Assembly: GCA_018669475.1 (NCBI GenBank) | Contig: JABHCC010000095.1 | Coordinates: 1 to 64,000 of the forward strand | DNA: 64,000 bases | From: Bacteroidota bacterium | Lineage (GTDB): Bacteria; Bacteroidota; Bacteroidia; Bacteroidales; UBA12481 | Direction: 5' to 3' | Shown: one piece after another, positions 55,908 to 64,000 of the stretch | How positions within the stretch are numbered: the stretch's first letter is position 1 | How the letters are laid out: every line of letters starts with the position of its first letter | The notes under the pieces: generated by a model | Seen by the model: the letters and a program-made list of their open reading frames with translations, nothing else | What the model was told of the DNA's origin: nothing | The model's database searches: none | Program-made: the position numbers and the translations under genes

Positions 55908-57080
55908 ATGCACGACTTTGACAACACTCAGATTGCTTTTGAATATAAAAGCAAGTATGAACTAAAAAAGGCACTCTTACTTTTTAAAATGGTGGGTTCT
56001 TCGCTACTAGTCAAAATCAGTAAGGTTTTGGTAAATATTGCTCTTGCATTAAGAATACCGGTGGCATGGGCAATTAAACCCACAATATATGCTCATTTCT
56101 GCGGAGGAGAAAGCATTGATGAATCAATGCCGGTTGTCAGAAAGCTTGAGCCTTTCAAAATTCGGGCTATTCTGGATTATTCGGTTGAGGGCAAAGAATC
56201 GGATGAGGATATCAGGGCTGCTCTGAATGAAACACTTGAAACAATCAGATCAGGAGGTACTGATACTAATATTCCATTTGCAGTTTTCAAACCTACCGCC
56301 TTCACTACAGCTGAAGTACTGGAGAAAATGAGTACCGGAGCGGAAGTCACCGATCAAAGAATTCTTGCAGAAGCTAATAAATTTCGCGAACGGGTTAATA
56401 CTTTATGTCAGGAAGCCTACAATCACAATATTCCTATTTTGATCGATGCTGAAGACTCCTGGTACCAGCTATTCATTGATCAGGTATGTGAAGACATGAT
56501 GCTCAAATACAATCATAAACAAGCCATTGTATATAATACTTTACAGATGTACAGAACTGACCGGCTTGAATACCTTGAAGAAGCACATGAAAGAGCCATT
56601 AAGGGAAATTATTTCATGGGAATAAAATTTGTACGTGGAGCTTATATGGAAAAGGAAAGGGAGCGGGCTGAGAAGATGTCATACCCCGACCCTATTAATC
56701 CCACAAAGGAAGCCACTGATAAAATGTATGACGATGGACTACGCTATACCATGGAACATCTCGACCGGATATCAGTATTTAATGGCAGTCATAATGAGGC
56801 CTCCAATCATCTCCTGACTCAACTGATTGAAGAAAAAGGACTCGAGCGTTCTGATAGCAGAATCTGGTTTTCGCAATTATTTGGCATGAGTGATAACATA
56901 AGTTTCAATCTTGCAAGCGAAGGATATAATGTTGCAAAATATTTACCTTTCGGTCCGGTGAAACATGTCCTTCCCTACCTTATCAGGCGAGCTGAAGAAA
57001 ACACAGCAGTTGCAGGGCAAACCAGTAGAGAGCTGGAATTGATTAAACAGGAATTAAATCGTCGCAAAAAAGAGAAATAA
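55908..57080 (+). CDS. putA: Proline dehydrogenase
   Basis: 390 residues from ATG 55908 (MHDFDNTQIAFEYKS). A FAD TIM-barrel enzyme that oxidises proline to pyrroline-5-carboxylate. Seen: the barrel strands LIDAEDSW, VYNTLQMYRTDRLEYL, GIKFVRGAYMEKERERA, and C-terminal FGPVKHVLPYLIRRAEEN with proline-site RRAEEN. Monofunctional, as in other Bacteroidota; no P5C dehydrogenase nearby. The next gene starts without any gap. Confidence 0.92.
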   Translation: MHDFDNTQIAFEYKSKYELKKALLLFKMVGSSLLVKISKVLVNIALALRIPVAWAIKPTIYAHFCGGESIDESMPVVRKLEPFKIRAILDYSVEGKESDEDIRAALNETLETIRSGGTDTNIPFAVFKPTAFTTAEVLEKMSTGAEVTDQRILAEANKFRERVNTLCQEAYNHNIPILIDAEDSWYQLFIDQVCEDMMLKYNHKQAIVYNTLQMYRTDRLEYLEEAHERAIKGNYFMGIKFVRGAYMEKERERAEKMSYPDPINPTKEATDKMYDDGLRYTMEHLDRISVFNGSHNEASNHLLTQLIEEKGLERSDSRIWFSQLFGMSDNISFNLASEGYNVAKYLPFGPVKHVLPYLIRRAEENTAVAGQTSRELELIKQELNRRKKEK

Positions 57081-57527
57081 ATGAAAGTAAATAATCAGAA
57101 ATTCTCGACAAGGGCAAAAATCTTTCTTATCAGACTTCCATTAATGATCACATTGGTTGTTTTGGTTCTAGTTCTGTTCCAGGTATTTACATTACCAGCT
57201 CTGCTTATTGGATCTGCAGCGGTTTTTCTGCTTTGCTTGCTGGCAACCTTAATACTCCGACTTCATTACGCAGGCATTGAAATATCAGATGAACAAATAA
57301 GTATCAAATACTATCATTTATTCCCTCTTATCCGGGAGTTCAAGAGAATAGAAATTGAACGGAAAAATCTCCGCTCAGCCTCTCTCGAAAAGCGCTTATC
57401 CGGGAGGATTATCGTATTAATTTTATCAGAAACAACAGCTGACGGGAATGCTAATTATCCTGAGATACCACTCAGTTTTTTTACTAAAGAACAAATTTCT
57501 GAAATTAAACAGGCATTATCTTTATAG
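57081..57527 (+). CDS. Small two-span membrane protein with PH-like domain
   Basis: 148 residues. Two transmembrane helices (about 18-38 and 42-62), then a ~75-residue cytoplasmic beta-rich part (IEISDEQISIKYYHLFPLIREFKRIEIERK) like a bacterial PH domain. It starts directly at the proline dehydrogenase stop and the LolA-like gene follows after 4 nt, so it belongs to that transcript. Function unknown. Confidence 0.65.
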   Translation: MKVNNQKFSTRAKIFLIRLPLMITLVVLVLVLFQVFTLPALLIGSAAVFLLCLLATLILRLHYAGIEISDEQISIKYYHLFPLIREFKRIEIERKNLRSASLEKRLSGRIIVLILSETTADGNANYPEIPLSFFTKEQISEIKQALSL

Positions 57528-57531
57528 CGTT

Positions 57532-58110
57532 ATGATCAGACAGATATTTCTCATACTTATACCTCTTTTAATTTTTGTTGGGCACACTGAGGCACAGCAG
57601 CAGAAAAGAGTCTCAACCCATTTGCTCGCTCAAACCCTTCAAAAGGGCAAAGTTATCAATGCTGAAGCAGATCTGTTTTTTGAATTTCCATCCGGACAAA
57701 TCATTATGTATAATCAGCTGCCTGAAGAGTTTGTTTTCATCAGTAATCCTTTAGGAGAGTCCAGGCTTTATCAGCCTAAACAAAAGAAAATGACAATCAA
57801 GGCAAGTGAGGTGCTTACTAGCCGAAATAACAACCTTTACTATTTCCTGCTCAATCAAACTTATGATTTGGGATTTAAAGAATTAGGTTTTACAATTGCA
57901 GGGAGCGAGAATGATGGGGATGTTTTCGTCACAACTTGGCAGGCTCCTTTACATTTGTTGCACCAGGTTGATAAGATTGAACTGGTTCATGAGAACCTTT
58001 TACCCATTTATGCTGGATACACTAACACCAATGGAGAAATCGTCCTAAAGGTATATTTTGACAATTTTGTGCAAGTATATGACAGTCAAATACCAGCTTT
58101 AATCACTTAA
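57532..58110 (+). CDS. LolA-like periplasmic carrier protein
   Basis: 192 residues from ATG 57532; signal peptide MIRQIFLILIPLLIFVGHTEA. The rest resembles the LolA fold (half-open beta-barrel): VINAEADLFFEFPSGQIIMYNQLPEEFVFISN, GESRLYQPKQKKM, KVYFDNF. It lacks a sure LolA fingerprint and may carry another lipid. It is 106 nt upstream of the YidD-domain gene and may be in the same transcript. Confidence 0.55.
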   Translation: MIRQIFLILIPLLIFVGHTEAQQQKRVSTHLLAQTLQKGKVINAEADLFFEFPSGQIIMYNQLPEEFVFISNPLGESRLYQPKQKKMTIKASEVLTSRNNNLYYFLLNQTYDLGFKELGFTIAGSENDGDVFVTTWQAPLHLLHQVDKIELVHENLLPIYAGYTNTNGEIVLKVYFDNFVQVYDSQIPALIT

Positions 58111-58216
58111 ATTGCCTTCCTTCCTGAGGGCGATTCATTGATTAAACGGATGGTTTACAGCGATTTTCGTTTTGGATCAGACTGTGATCCAGATAAATTT
58201 ATAGTAAATATTCCAG

Positions 58217-58687
58217 ATGATGTTAAAATCATTAAATAGGATTCTTTTCACCCTGGTCTGTTTGTTTGTGGTAGTATCACTATCGGGACAGTCATTGGAT
58301 GAAGATTTTGTCTTGGTTATTGAACAACTTGAAGCTGATTCTCAGGAGGAGCATAATCATCGACATTTACCTGTATTTTTACTGTCAGACCATCCATCAG
58401 CCCTGGTGCGATACAATCCATTCACACTAACTTCCGGAGGTTTGCTCTGGGCATATCAGGCATTGATTTCACCACAATTATCAGCTGGCTGCATTTATTC
58501 TCCCTCCTGTTCATCTTATAGTAAAAACCTCATACAGGAATACGGAATACTTCGGGGAATAATTTTTACTGCAGACCGGGTCAGTCGTTGTAATCGTCTG
58601 GCTCTGCATGATTATCCACCATGGGAAATTGATTTTCAAATTTCCAAAGTGCGAGAAGAAATTGACTATTATCGAATAAAACAATGA
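58217..58687 (+). CDS. Secreted YidD-domain protein
   Basis: 156 residues. It begins with a signal-peptide-like sequence (about 1-25, LFTLVCLFVVVSLSGQ), then a ~45-residue acidic segment, then the YidD domain (about 65-135): WAYQALISPQLSAGCIYSPSCSSYSKNLIQEYGILRGI and DRVSRCNRLA. Normal YidD is about 75-85 residues, cytoplasmic-face and near rpmH-rnpA-yidC. The extra N-terminus would place this one in the periplasm or membrane. The stop overlaps the next ATG (ATGA). Confidence 0.75.
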   Translation: MMLKSLNRILFTLVCLFVVVSLSGQSLDEDFVLVIEQLEADSQEEHNHRHLPVFLLSDHPSALVRYNPFTLTSGGLLWAYQALISPQLSAGCIYSPSCSSYSKNLIQEYGILRGIIFTADRVSRCNRLALHDYPPWEIDFQISKVREEIDYYRIKQ

Positions 58688-59538
58688 TACGAAAGCGCAT
58701 TACCCTTATCTACATACTTTTGCTTTGGTTCGTTGGATCACATGCTCAATATGTGCAAGCTGATTTTGCACAACACCTGTCAGACAATCGGTACTATCAG
58801 GAGATTATTGATCTAACTGATGGGATGTCATTCCAGATAAGCGGTGCTAAGGCAGACTCACTTAATTTTTATCGTGGCTGGGCATTTTTCAATCTCCAGA
58901 GAGTGCCTGAAGGTATTGTTAGTTTCAGGAAAATTCCTGCCCATTCTAAGCTATTTAACCGATTCATGTTTTTAAGTGCCTGGAGCTCTGTATATCTGGG
59001 TCATCATGATGACGCCAGGCATGATCTGTCCTTAATAGTATCACCTGATAAGATTGAAAAAGAGTTGTTAGCTATTCAGTATTCAGGGCTCCACCTCCTG
59101 AATTTGAAGGCTGATTCGGCCTTGCTATTACTTAACACAATGAGCAATCAAGCGAGTGTTTATGATGATCAGATTGATTTGCTAAAAACATATAGTCTTG
59201 AGACCCTGAATTTTAAACCCAAGTCGATGGCAATTGCCGGTTTATTGTCGGCAGTAATACCCGGGACTGGAAAGGTTTATGCTGGTGAGAAAGGAGCCGG
59301 AATAGGGAGTTTATTATTGCTGGCCGGGATGGGCGGAATGGCAGTTGAAAATATTCTGAAATCGGGTATAACAAGCTGGAATAGTATAATGTTCACAGGA
59401 TTATTCAGTCTATTTTATCTGGGTAATGTTTATGGTAGTATCATAAGTATTAAGACTTATCGTGAAAGATTTTATGAATCAAAAGAACAGGCCATTGTGG
59501 CTACTATACTTATTCCTTTGCGCGACTATTACCGTTAA
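58684..59538 (+). CDS. Helical-repeat protein with C-terminal membrane segments
   Basis: 284 residues. Signal peptide (about 1-22, LIYILLLWFVGSHAQ). Residues about 25-175 are helical, TPR-like (YYQEIIDLTDGMSFQ, FYRGWAFFNLQRVPEGIVSF). The C-terminal ~100 residues carry AVIPGTGKVYAGEKGAGIGSLLLLAGMGG and two hydrophobic segments, similar to DUF5683. The next gene has the same layout, so the two are tandem paralogues. Role unknown; coupled to the YidD-domain gene. Confidence 0.65.
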   Translation: MIRKRITLIYILLLWFVGSHAQYVQADFAQHLSDNRYYQEIIDLTDGMSFQISGAKADSLNFYRGWAFFNLQRVPEGIVSFRKIPAHSKLFNRFMFLSAWSSVYLGHHDDARHDLSLIVSPDKIEKELLAIQYSGLHLLNLKADSALLLLNTMSNQASVYDDQIDLLKTYSLETLNFKPKSMAIAGLLSAVIPGTGKVYAGEKGAGIGSLLLLAGMGGMAVENILKSGITSWNSIMFTGLFSLFYLGNVYGSIISIKTYRERFYESKEQAIVATILIPLRDYYR

Positions 59539-60349
59539 TGCACAAGATGGTTTAGGCTATGCAGAAGGATTAATGAAGCAGGGCAGGTATTCTGATGCGA
59601 ACCTCGCTTATGAATATGTTGCATTCAAATCCACTGAACAATCAGTCATTACACTAGCGAAACTCGGACGTGCACAGGTGTTGAAAAAGATGCATGCTTA
59701 TGACCGTGGACTGAAGATATTAGGAACCATCAACCTGATAAGCACTGCCGATAGTGTTCGTCCTGCCCTCGTATATGAAATGGTCTTACTCAGCTTTCTC
59801 AATAAAGATTATCAGGAATCGCTTTCAAGGGGACAGATGGGCTTATCATTAATCTCTGATACTGAGTATGAAGACCCGGTTTCCCTTCTACTAGCCCTGG
59901 CAGCGCTGGAAGAGCTTGATTTAATGAATGTTAACTATTTTGGGAGTCGCTATCTCTCGAATATTAGCAATCAGGATTTACGCGACAAATTACAAAATCA
60001 GTTTAACTCTTTAATAAGCAAGGAACTTCCTAAATTAAAGGATCCTGAGAAGGCCAGGAAATGGTCAACCATTATTCCCGGATCAGGACAGATATATGCC
60101 GGATCAATTGGGGATGGCTTATATAATTTTGGCTTACATGCTGTTGTTCTTGGAATCTCAGGCTGGGCTTTTTTGAGTGGATACTATGTATCGGGTTGGT
60201 TGAGCGGGGCAACAGTTCTTCAGAAACTACATTCTGGTGGGCAGTTAAGAGCAGTTGACATGTGTGAGAAAAAAAACCGGCTGCTCATACAAGAGTATGC
60301 ACAGCCGATTCAAGAATTTCTTATTTCTGCAAAGAATCAGACAAAGTAG
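59474..60349 (+). CDS. Paralogue of the upstream helical-repeat membrane protein
   Basis: 291 residues from ATG 59474 (GTG 59462 is a possible alternative). Signal peptide ending ITVNAQ; TPR-like region (GLMKQGRYSDANLAYEYVAF, ALAALEELDLM); then the C-terminal WSTIIPGSGQIYAGSIGDGLYNFGLHAVVLG, matching the PGxGxxYAG motif of the gene before it. It overlaps that gene by 65 nt, in a different frame. No function is known. Confidence 0.65.
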   Translation: MNQKNRPLWLLYLFLCATITVNAQDGLGYAEGLMKQGRYSDANLAYEYVAFKSTEQSVITLAKLGRAQVLKKMHAYDRGLKILGTINLISTADSVRPALVYEMVLLSFLNKDYQESLSRGQMGLSLISDTEYEDPVSLLLALAALEELDLMNVNYFGSRYLSNISNQDLRDKLQNQFNSLISKELPKLKDPEKARKWSTIIPGSGQIYAGSIGDGLYNFGLHAVVLGISGWAFLSGYYVSGWLSGATVLQKLHSGGQLRAVDMCEKKNRLLIQEYAQPIQEFLISAKNQTK

Positions 60350-60358
60350 TTTATTTTC

Positions 60359-60793
60359 CTATATCTTGTTTTTCCACATCAAAATCTCAGGATTGCCCAC
60401 ATATGGAGAAATACTCTTTTCATCATCTATTAATACCATTAGCAGCATAATAGCATCAACGGTTTGGATAATCCCACAACCTCCTAATGTCAATAGATAG
60501 ACAATGAAGGTCATCGTCTCAGTTCCAAGGTATAAACGGTGAATACCGGCTACACCCACACCAGCTGTTGCAGTTAAAAGAAATGCAATAATAGGATCTT
60601 TCTCATCCAACTGAGCGTCAGTGCCCGGAATACTGAAAAGAGAGCCCATCTCTACGGTGGAAGGTGCCAGCACTTCCTGAGCATCCGCCATCATGGCATC
60701 AATTTTGTTGTTATCTAACTTGTAATTCCCTGCAAAAGAATTCAGGGAGAAAACGATTAACATAATACCGACAAGGGTAAAAACTTTTCTCAT
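60359..60793 (-). CDS. TM2-domain membrane protein
   Basis: 144 residues. Signal peptide (about 1-22), a ~45-residue helical segment (KIDAMMADAQEV), then a TM2 domain: IAFLLTATAGVGVAGIHRLYLGTETMTFIVYLLTLGGCGIIQTVDAIML, with two helices and the GIHRLYLG turn. TM2 proteins have no defined role. Convergent with the paralogue pair (9 nt). Confidence 0.82.
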   Translation of the reverse strand: MRKVFTLVGIMLIVFSLNSFAGNYKLDNNKIDAMMADAQEVLAPSTVEMGSLFSIPGTDAQLDEKDPIIAFLLTATAGVGVAGIHRLYLGTETMTFIVYLLTLGGCGIIQTVDAIMLLMVLIDDEKSISPYVGNPEILMWKNKI

Positions 60794-60874
60794 GGTTAAT
60801 TATATTTAATGAATAATTCTTCCTGTAAAACGATGACTAAGATAAAAAAAACTTGTAACTATTTGGCAGGGTAT

Positions 60875-61069
60875 TTATTTGGTATTAAAGTTGTACCCTT
60901 TAAAGGTATCACATAATTCGGAATAGACATTCCTGTCATGCTTTCTGGCAGTTGACACAAAACCTTCTATGCGGGCATAGATGTCAGCGCCTGTGAACGT
61001 GCAAAAACAATTTGATATTTTCTGTTTGACCTTAGCCGGTCTGATATCTCTTTCAGCCAGGTTATCCAA
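60875..61069 (-). pseudogene. IS66 transposase, detached C-terminal part
   Basis: Codes about 60 residues beginning NLAERDIRPAKVKQKISNCFCTFTGADIYARIEGFVSTARKHDRNVYSELCD, a standard IS66 transposase C-terminus, ending GYNFNTK. It is the missing end of the transposase at 61424-62776, which stops after FTNNLA. The Glu of NLAERD is the likely third catalytic acid, so it is cut off from the rest. Confidence 0.85.
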
Positions 61070-61497
61070 ATGTTGTGATAACTTAGTTTATCCCAACTTT
61101 TTTATTATCCCAACTTCTGCTGTAAATAACACATTTTCAAAGGTCAGCGACCAAAATGTTAGGATAATATTGTTGGAATAGTATTAAGTGTTTGTTCTGC
61201 CCTTAGTATTGTAAAACCAAAGAGGTCTGCCAACCTTTGTTCTTTTCAAGCTGTTATTTCTTTGGTATTGCACTGGTAGCTTCATCTTCCAAAGTAGCAA
61301 GAGCCCTCATCTGCTGTTCAGTGTTCAAATAGTAATGTGTAATGTTTTTATAAATTACTTATGTCCAAAGTTATTTTGATTTAAGACACTCGGATTTTAC
61401 GGAGTTATTATCCCAACTTATTTTTAGCTACACATTCTATATCTGTCTGTTAGGGAAAAGGTTGGAATAATATTAAAGTTGGGATAAGCCAGGTTAT
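61055..61497. repeat. Direct repeat AGCCAGGTTAT flanking the insertion
   Basis: AGCCAGGTTAT occurs at 61055-61065 and 61487-61497, one copy on each side of the insert, as expected of a target duplication. The left copy is followed by 22 bp that do not belong to the transposase before the TIR-bounded part begins. Confidence 0.7.
61088..61487. mobile_element. MITE-like 400-bp element in the IS66 transposase
   Basis: Starts TTATCCCAACTTTTTT and ends AAAGTTGGGATAA; the first 29 bp at each end are inverted repeats with few mismatches. A 12-bp pair TTATCCCAACTT (61407-61418) and AAGTTGGGATAA (61476-61487) is perfect. Related motifs TTATCCCAAC or GTTGGAATA occur at 61104, 61165-61185 and 61458, so it seems composed of two diverged ~85-bp copies around a ~210-bp centre. 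No transposase is coded; only a 34-codon frame (61254-61358, minus) is open in the centre. Confidence 0.65.
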
Positions 61498-62776
61498 TGG
61501 TAAAAAGAACTTCCTCGTTGAAGGCAAATGCCAAGACTGCCTTTTCTTCCCTGATAAGGCGCTCTACCAGTTTTCTTCCTTTTGTCCGCTTGTACCGGCC
61601 TCTGCTGCCCGGTGTTTTCTTTGGAGGGGGTTCTTCCTGGTCACCAAGAGTACAGAAATACCTGTATTTCATCAAAACTTCTCTTTGACGCTTTGCCAGT
61701 TCCTGATGAGACTTATAGTGTAGATTCAGTAAGAACCCTTGAACATATTTGGCCCATTCTCTCTTGTCATTTTCTATCTGCCATTCCAGTTCTCTGATAA
61801 TATGGGCTCCGCAAATAGCATGCTTGATTTTGTCAAACCCAAAATAGCTACTCCAACAATCATGTACAAGCCAACCGGTCAGTCGGTTCAATATAGATTT
61901 GTCGCTTGTCAAGGCTACTCCACCTCGTTTTTCATGTACAAAAAGATATGTGTATAGTGAGCTGGTGGCTGTATGGAGCCAGTGTAGTTTGCCGGCTACC
62001 CTAAGTCCTGTTTCATCAGCATGAGCGACCTGACTTTCGACCACTTTTGTCTTTATTTGCTCTTCACTTTCCTCAAGTGCCTGATAACATCGCTCTGTAG
62101 CTGAGTAAACCGTTGATTCATTGATGGAGTACCCAAATAAATCACCGAATAGCAATTGTATCTTCTTGAAGGGCAGTTTAAAATGAACGTTCAGCAATAC
62201 AGCGTAGGCCTTTACTCCATGACCATATTGGGCAGGAGCATTAACGCCTTTAGGTGCAACACCTTTATGAACTATGCCACACTCCGGACATTTGGCCTTA
62301 TATATCTGATATTCCGTAATCTCTAATTTGGGTTTGGGTATGTCAAAAACCTGACGGGCTTCAGAAAAAACCAATTCATCTTCGCTAAAGGTATGTCCGC
62401 AATCACAGTAATCAGGATCACAGTAAATAGTTTCATCAGGGTTTTCTACTTGTTGCAGGGTACGACCCTTATGCCCCTTTTGGACACCTTGCTTTCCCTT
62501 TTTCAATTTGGGGAGCGCCGGTTTCTTCCTGTATCCATCACTCGAGGGGGGCTTGCTACTATTATTACTATTGCTGTTTAGGCGTGACTCAAGTTCAGCT
62601 ATTCGCTCTTTTAATGCATTATTTTCCTGACGAAGGTTTATATTATCTTCCTCGTAGGATTCCAAACGTTGAACACGTAAAGTCAATTCTCGGCTCTTTT
62701 GTTCCATTTGAACTTGACGATTTAACAGAAACTCTATTTTCCTTGTAAGCTCGGATATGATTTGATCTGTGCCCAA
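61424..62776 (-). pseudogene. IS66 transposase, N-terminal and catalytic part, truncated
   Basis: 450 codons from a TTG start; the last ~22 codons (LAYPNFNIIPTFSLTDRYRMCS) are read from the insert. The native part has a coiled coil (about 5-65), the SKPPSSDGYRKK linker, a zinc-finger-like segment with CDCGH and CPECG, and the DDE core with AHADETGLRV and VHDCWSSYFGF. After FTNNLA the frame enters the MITE-like element. Probably inactive. Confidence 0.85.
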
Positions 62777-62796
62777 CTCTTTTTTTTCAAAGTTAC

Positions 62797-63291
62797 ACCT
62801 ATCATATCCTGAATATCAAATTATTAAAGATGTATTTATGAAGAGATACAAGCTGCAATTGTCAACAACTACAGAATATTTTGTATTTTGAAATCGAGCC
62901 GACAGAAGCGGTTCACAAACTGTTGAAAACTGCAAAAATAATCGGATTTTAATTACCAGCTAAACAGGTGCGTATTCTATATGAATTATCCGCAAACAGT
63001 GGGTTAGTTCATATAGAATATTTATCCGCACTAACACCTTGACTATCAATGGCTTACTAGTACTTTTTGTCTCCATATATTTTGAAGGCAAGTACAATCA
63101 AAACGCAACATATTGACTACGTGGATTTTATGGCTTCTAGAACCAAGCAATTGTTTTAGATCAGTATTAGCATAAGAAATCTCAGTAAAAGGACTAACTG
63201 AACTGCTTACTTGTGTTTGTTATTTACGCACAGTGTGCCTTGGCTATTTTGCAATAATTTTATTGCGGAATTTAGGTCATACTTGATATTA
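62797..63291. other. Gene-free spacer
   Basis: 495 bp with no convincing gene on either strand. It holds the 12-bp inverted repeat at 62974-63019 and AT-rich sequence. No tRNA, terminator or promoter signature was recognised elsewhere in it. Confidence 0.6.
62974..63019. repeat. Perfect 12-bp inverted repeat
   Basis: ATTCTATATGAA (62974-62985) and TTCATATAGAAT (63008-63019) are exact inverted repeats separated by 22 nt. GTGCG before the left arm and CGCAC after the right arm extend it imperfectly. Without a T-run it is not a terminator; it may be a binding site or a remnant of a mobile element. Confidence 0.7.
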
Positions 63292-63777
63292 TTAGTATGA
63301 CAATGACAATACACCCAATAATATCAGGCCAAAAGCTGCTCCCGCCCCTGTGATGGTACCTACAATACAACCTGAAATGGCTTTATTTCTTTGCTGTGGA
63401 GATAGTTCATTGTTGACAATCAATATGTATAAACCTCCGGTAAGGCCTCCTGCAAGGCCTCCCCAAAGAGGTCCAATCAAACAGCCAGCAATAAATGAGG
63501 TTCCACCAGCTATTCCCAAAGCTGGGCCAAAATAGGATTTTTCTTGATTCATGAAACTGGATGCAATTAATGACACCTCTGGATTTGATAAACTGCCGTT
63601 AGTCACTAAACTATTAAAACTTGCACCTGAATTACTATTGACTAATAACTCCAATTTGTTTAAATCGGCCAGCTGCTTGTCAAGGTCGACCTTGCTATAT
63701 GAAAAGTAAGCCGCATCTTGGCTGTAAAGACTCATAATTGCAGAAAGAGCCAATGTTATTGAAAATATCTTCTTCAT
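63292..63777 (-). CDS. Hypothetical secreted membrane protein with Gly-rich helices
   Basis: 161 residues from ATG 63777; signal peptide MKKIFSITLALSAIMSLYSQ. A ~55-residue polar region (YSKVDLDKQLADLNKLELLV) is followed by two or three Gly-rich hydrophobic segments (FGPALGIAGGTSFIAGCLIGPLWGGLAGGLTGGLYILIV, AISGCIVGTITGAGAAFGLILLG). Gly-zipper-like membrane part. No family recognised; similar in layout to the TM2 protein at 60359. Confidence 0.6.
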   Translation of the reverse strand: MKKIFSITLALSAIMSLYSQDAAYFSYSKVDLDKQLADLNKLELLVNSNSGASFNSLVTNGSLSNPEVSLIASSFMNQEKSYFGPALGIAGGTSFIAGCLIGPLWGGLAGGLTGGLYILIVNNELSPQQRNKAISGCIVGTITGAGAAFGLILLGVLSLSY

Positions 63778-64000
63778 TGATAATGCTATTATTTGCAGTG
63801 TTTGAAATGAACCCAAATTACAATTAATATATATTGTTTGCAACTCGGATGAGTGTTTGCGTAGATTAAGTTAGTGGTTATTATGAAATCTTGTCTCTTT
63901 ATGTGGTTTTTAACAGCACACTCCCATGTTGAAATCTCGAATATTTGATCAAACAGATTGGCACTCTTATACGCTATCTGACATATAGCAGGACATCGTT

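Larger units (their letters stand above)
60855..62796 (-). mobile_element. IS66-type insertion sequence, interrupted
   Basis: A single-gene (tnpC-only) IS66 element. Ends are set tentatively by short inverted repeats GTAACTATTTG (60855) and, on the other strand, GTAACTTTG (62796). No target duplication was found next to them. The transposase gene is split by a 400-bp insertion at 61088-61487. Without that insert the element would be about 1.5 kb. Confidence 0.6.

Noticed and set aside
60278-60306. Hairpin CGGCTG...CAGCCG near the end of the second paralogue
   Set aside because: Inside coding sequence, imperfect, no T-run; probably chance.

Overview
The window is a chromosomal segment of a Bacteroidota bacterium, most likely from the Bacteroidales/Marinilabiliales side of the phylum. 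This rests on gene content (division and cell-wall cluster ending in ftsA-ftsZ, glycine-lipid acyltransferases, a coaX-OMP-TPR-lptC block, FISUMP and DUF4249-like lipoproteins, TonB receptor with a carboxypeptidase-regulatory N-terminus), on TAnnTTTG promoter elements, and on lipoprotein and signal peptides typical of the phylum. The genus cannot be told from the sequence.

Layout. 1-9380: minus-strand envelope genes (GH5 glycosidase, small secreted protein, TonB receptor, carboxypeptidase-regulatory-domain protein, two lipoproteins), separated by strange short-period tandem arrays. 9405-16946: an envelope-biogenesis series, read right to left: coaX, beta-barrel protein, TPR protein, lptC, CBS/CorC membrane protein, PpiD-like chaperone. 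17300-22762: a plus-strand sigma-54 response regulator, histidine kinase and FtsX/MacB-type permease, followed by a predicted sigma-54 promoter that drives a predicted ~76-nt small RNA ending in an intrinsic terminator. 22842-26649: dnaG, a zinc-less sirtuin, and an anti-sigma-like gene. 26691-44037: one long minus-strand series, mraZ-rsmH-ftsL-pbp-murE-mraY-murD-ftsW-murG-murC-ftsQ-ftsA-ftsZ1-ftsZ2, whose tail continues after 4 nt into a sigma-like gene. 44188-46113: glsA-glsB acyltransferases, divergent from mraZ. 46110-58110: housekeeping genes (PurF-like, SPOR protein, yebC, miaB, aspS, tadA, transglutaminase-fold lipoprotein, aroB, proline dehydrogenase, LolA-like). 58217-60793: secreted YidD-domain protein, two related TPR/membrane proteins and a TM2 protein. 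60855-62796: an IS66-type element whose transposase is split by a 400-bp MITE-like insertion. 62797-64000: mostly empty apart from a perfect 12-bp inverted repeat and one small membrane protein gene.

Most unusual points. (1) Five tandem arrays (mainly period 7; also 8, 11 and 14) each end next to the stop codon of a minus-strand gene; two share the same block order and a duplicated promoter/signal-peptide leader. (2) The candidate sigma-54-driven small RNA lies beside its likely two-component regulator. (3) Two complete ftsZ genes lie in tandem with different tails, followed by a sigma/anti-sigma-like pair. No tRNA, rRNA or CRISPR array was seen.
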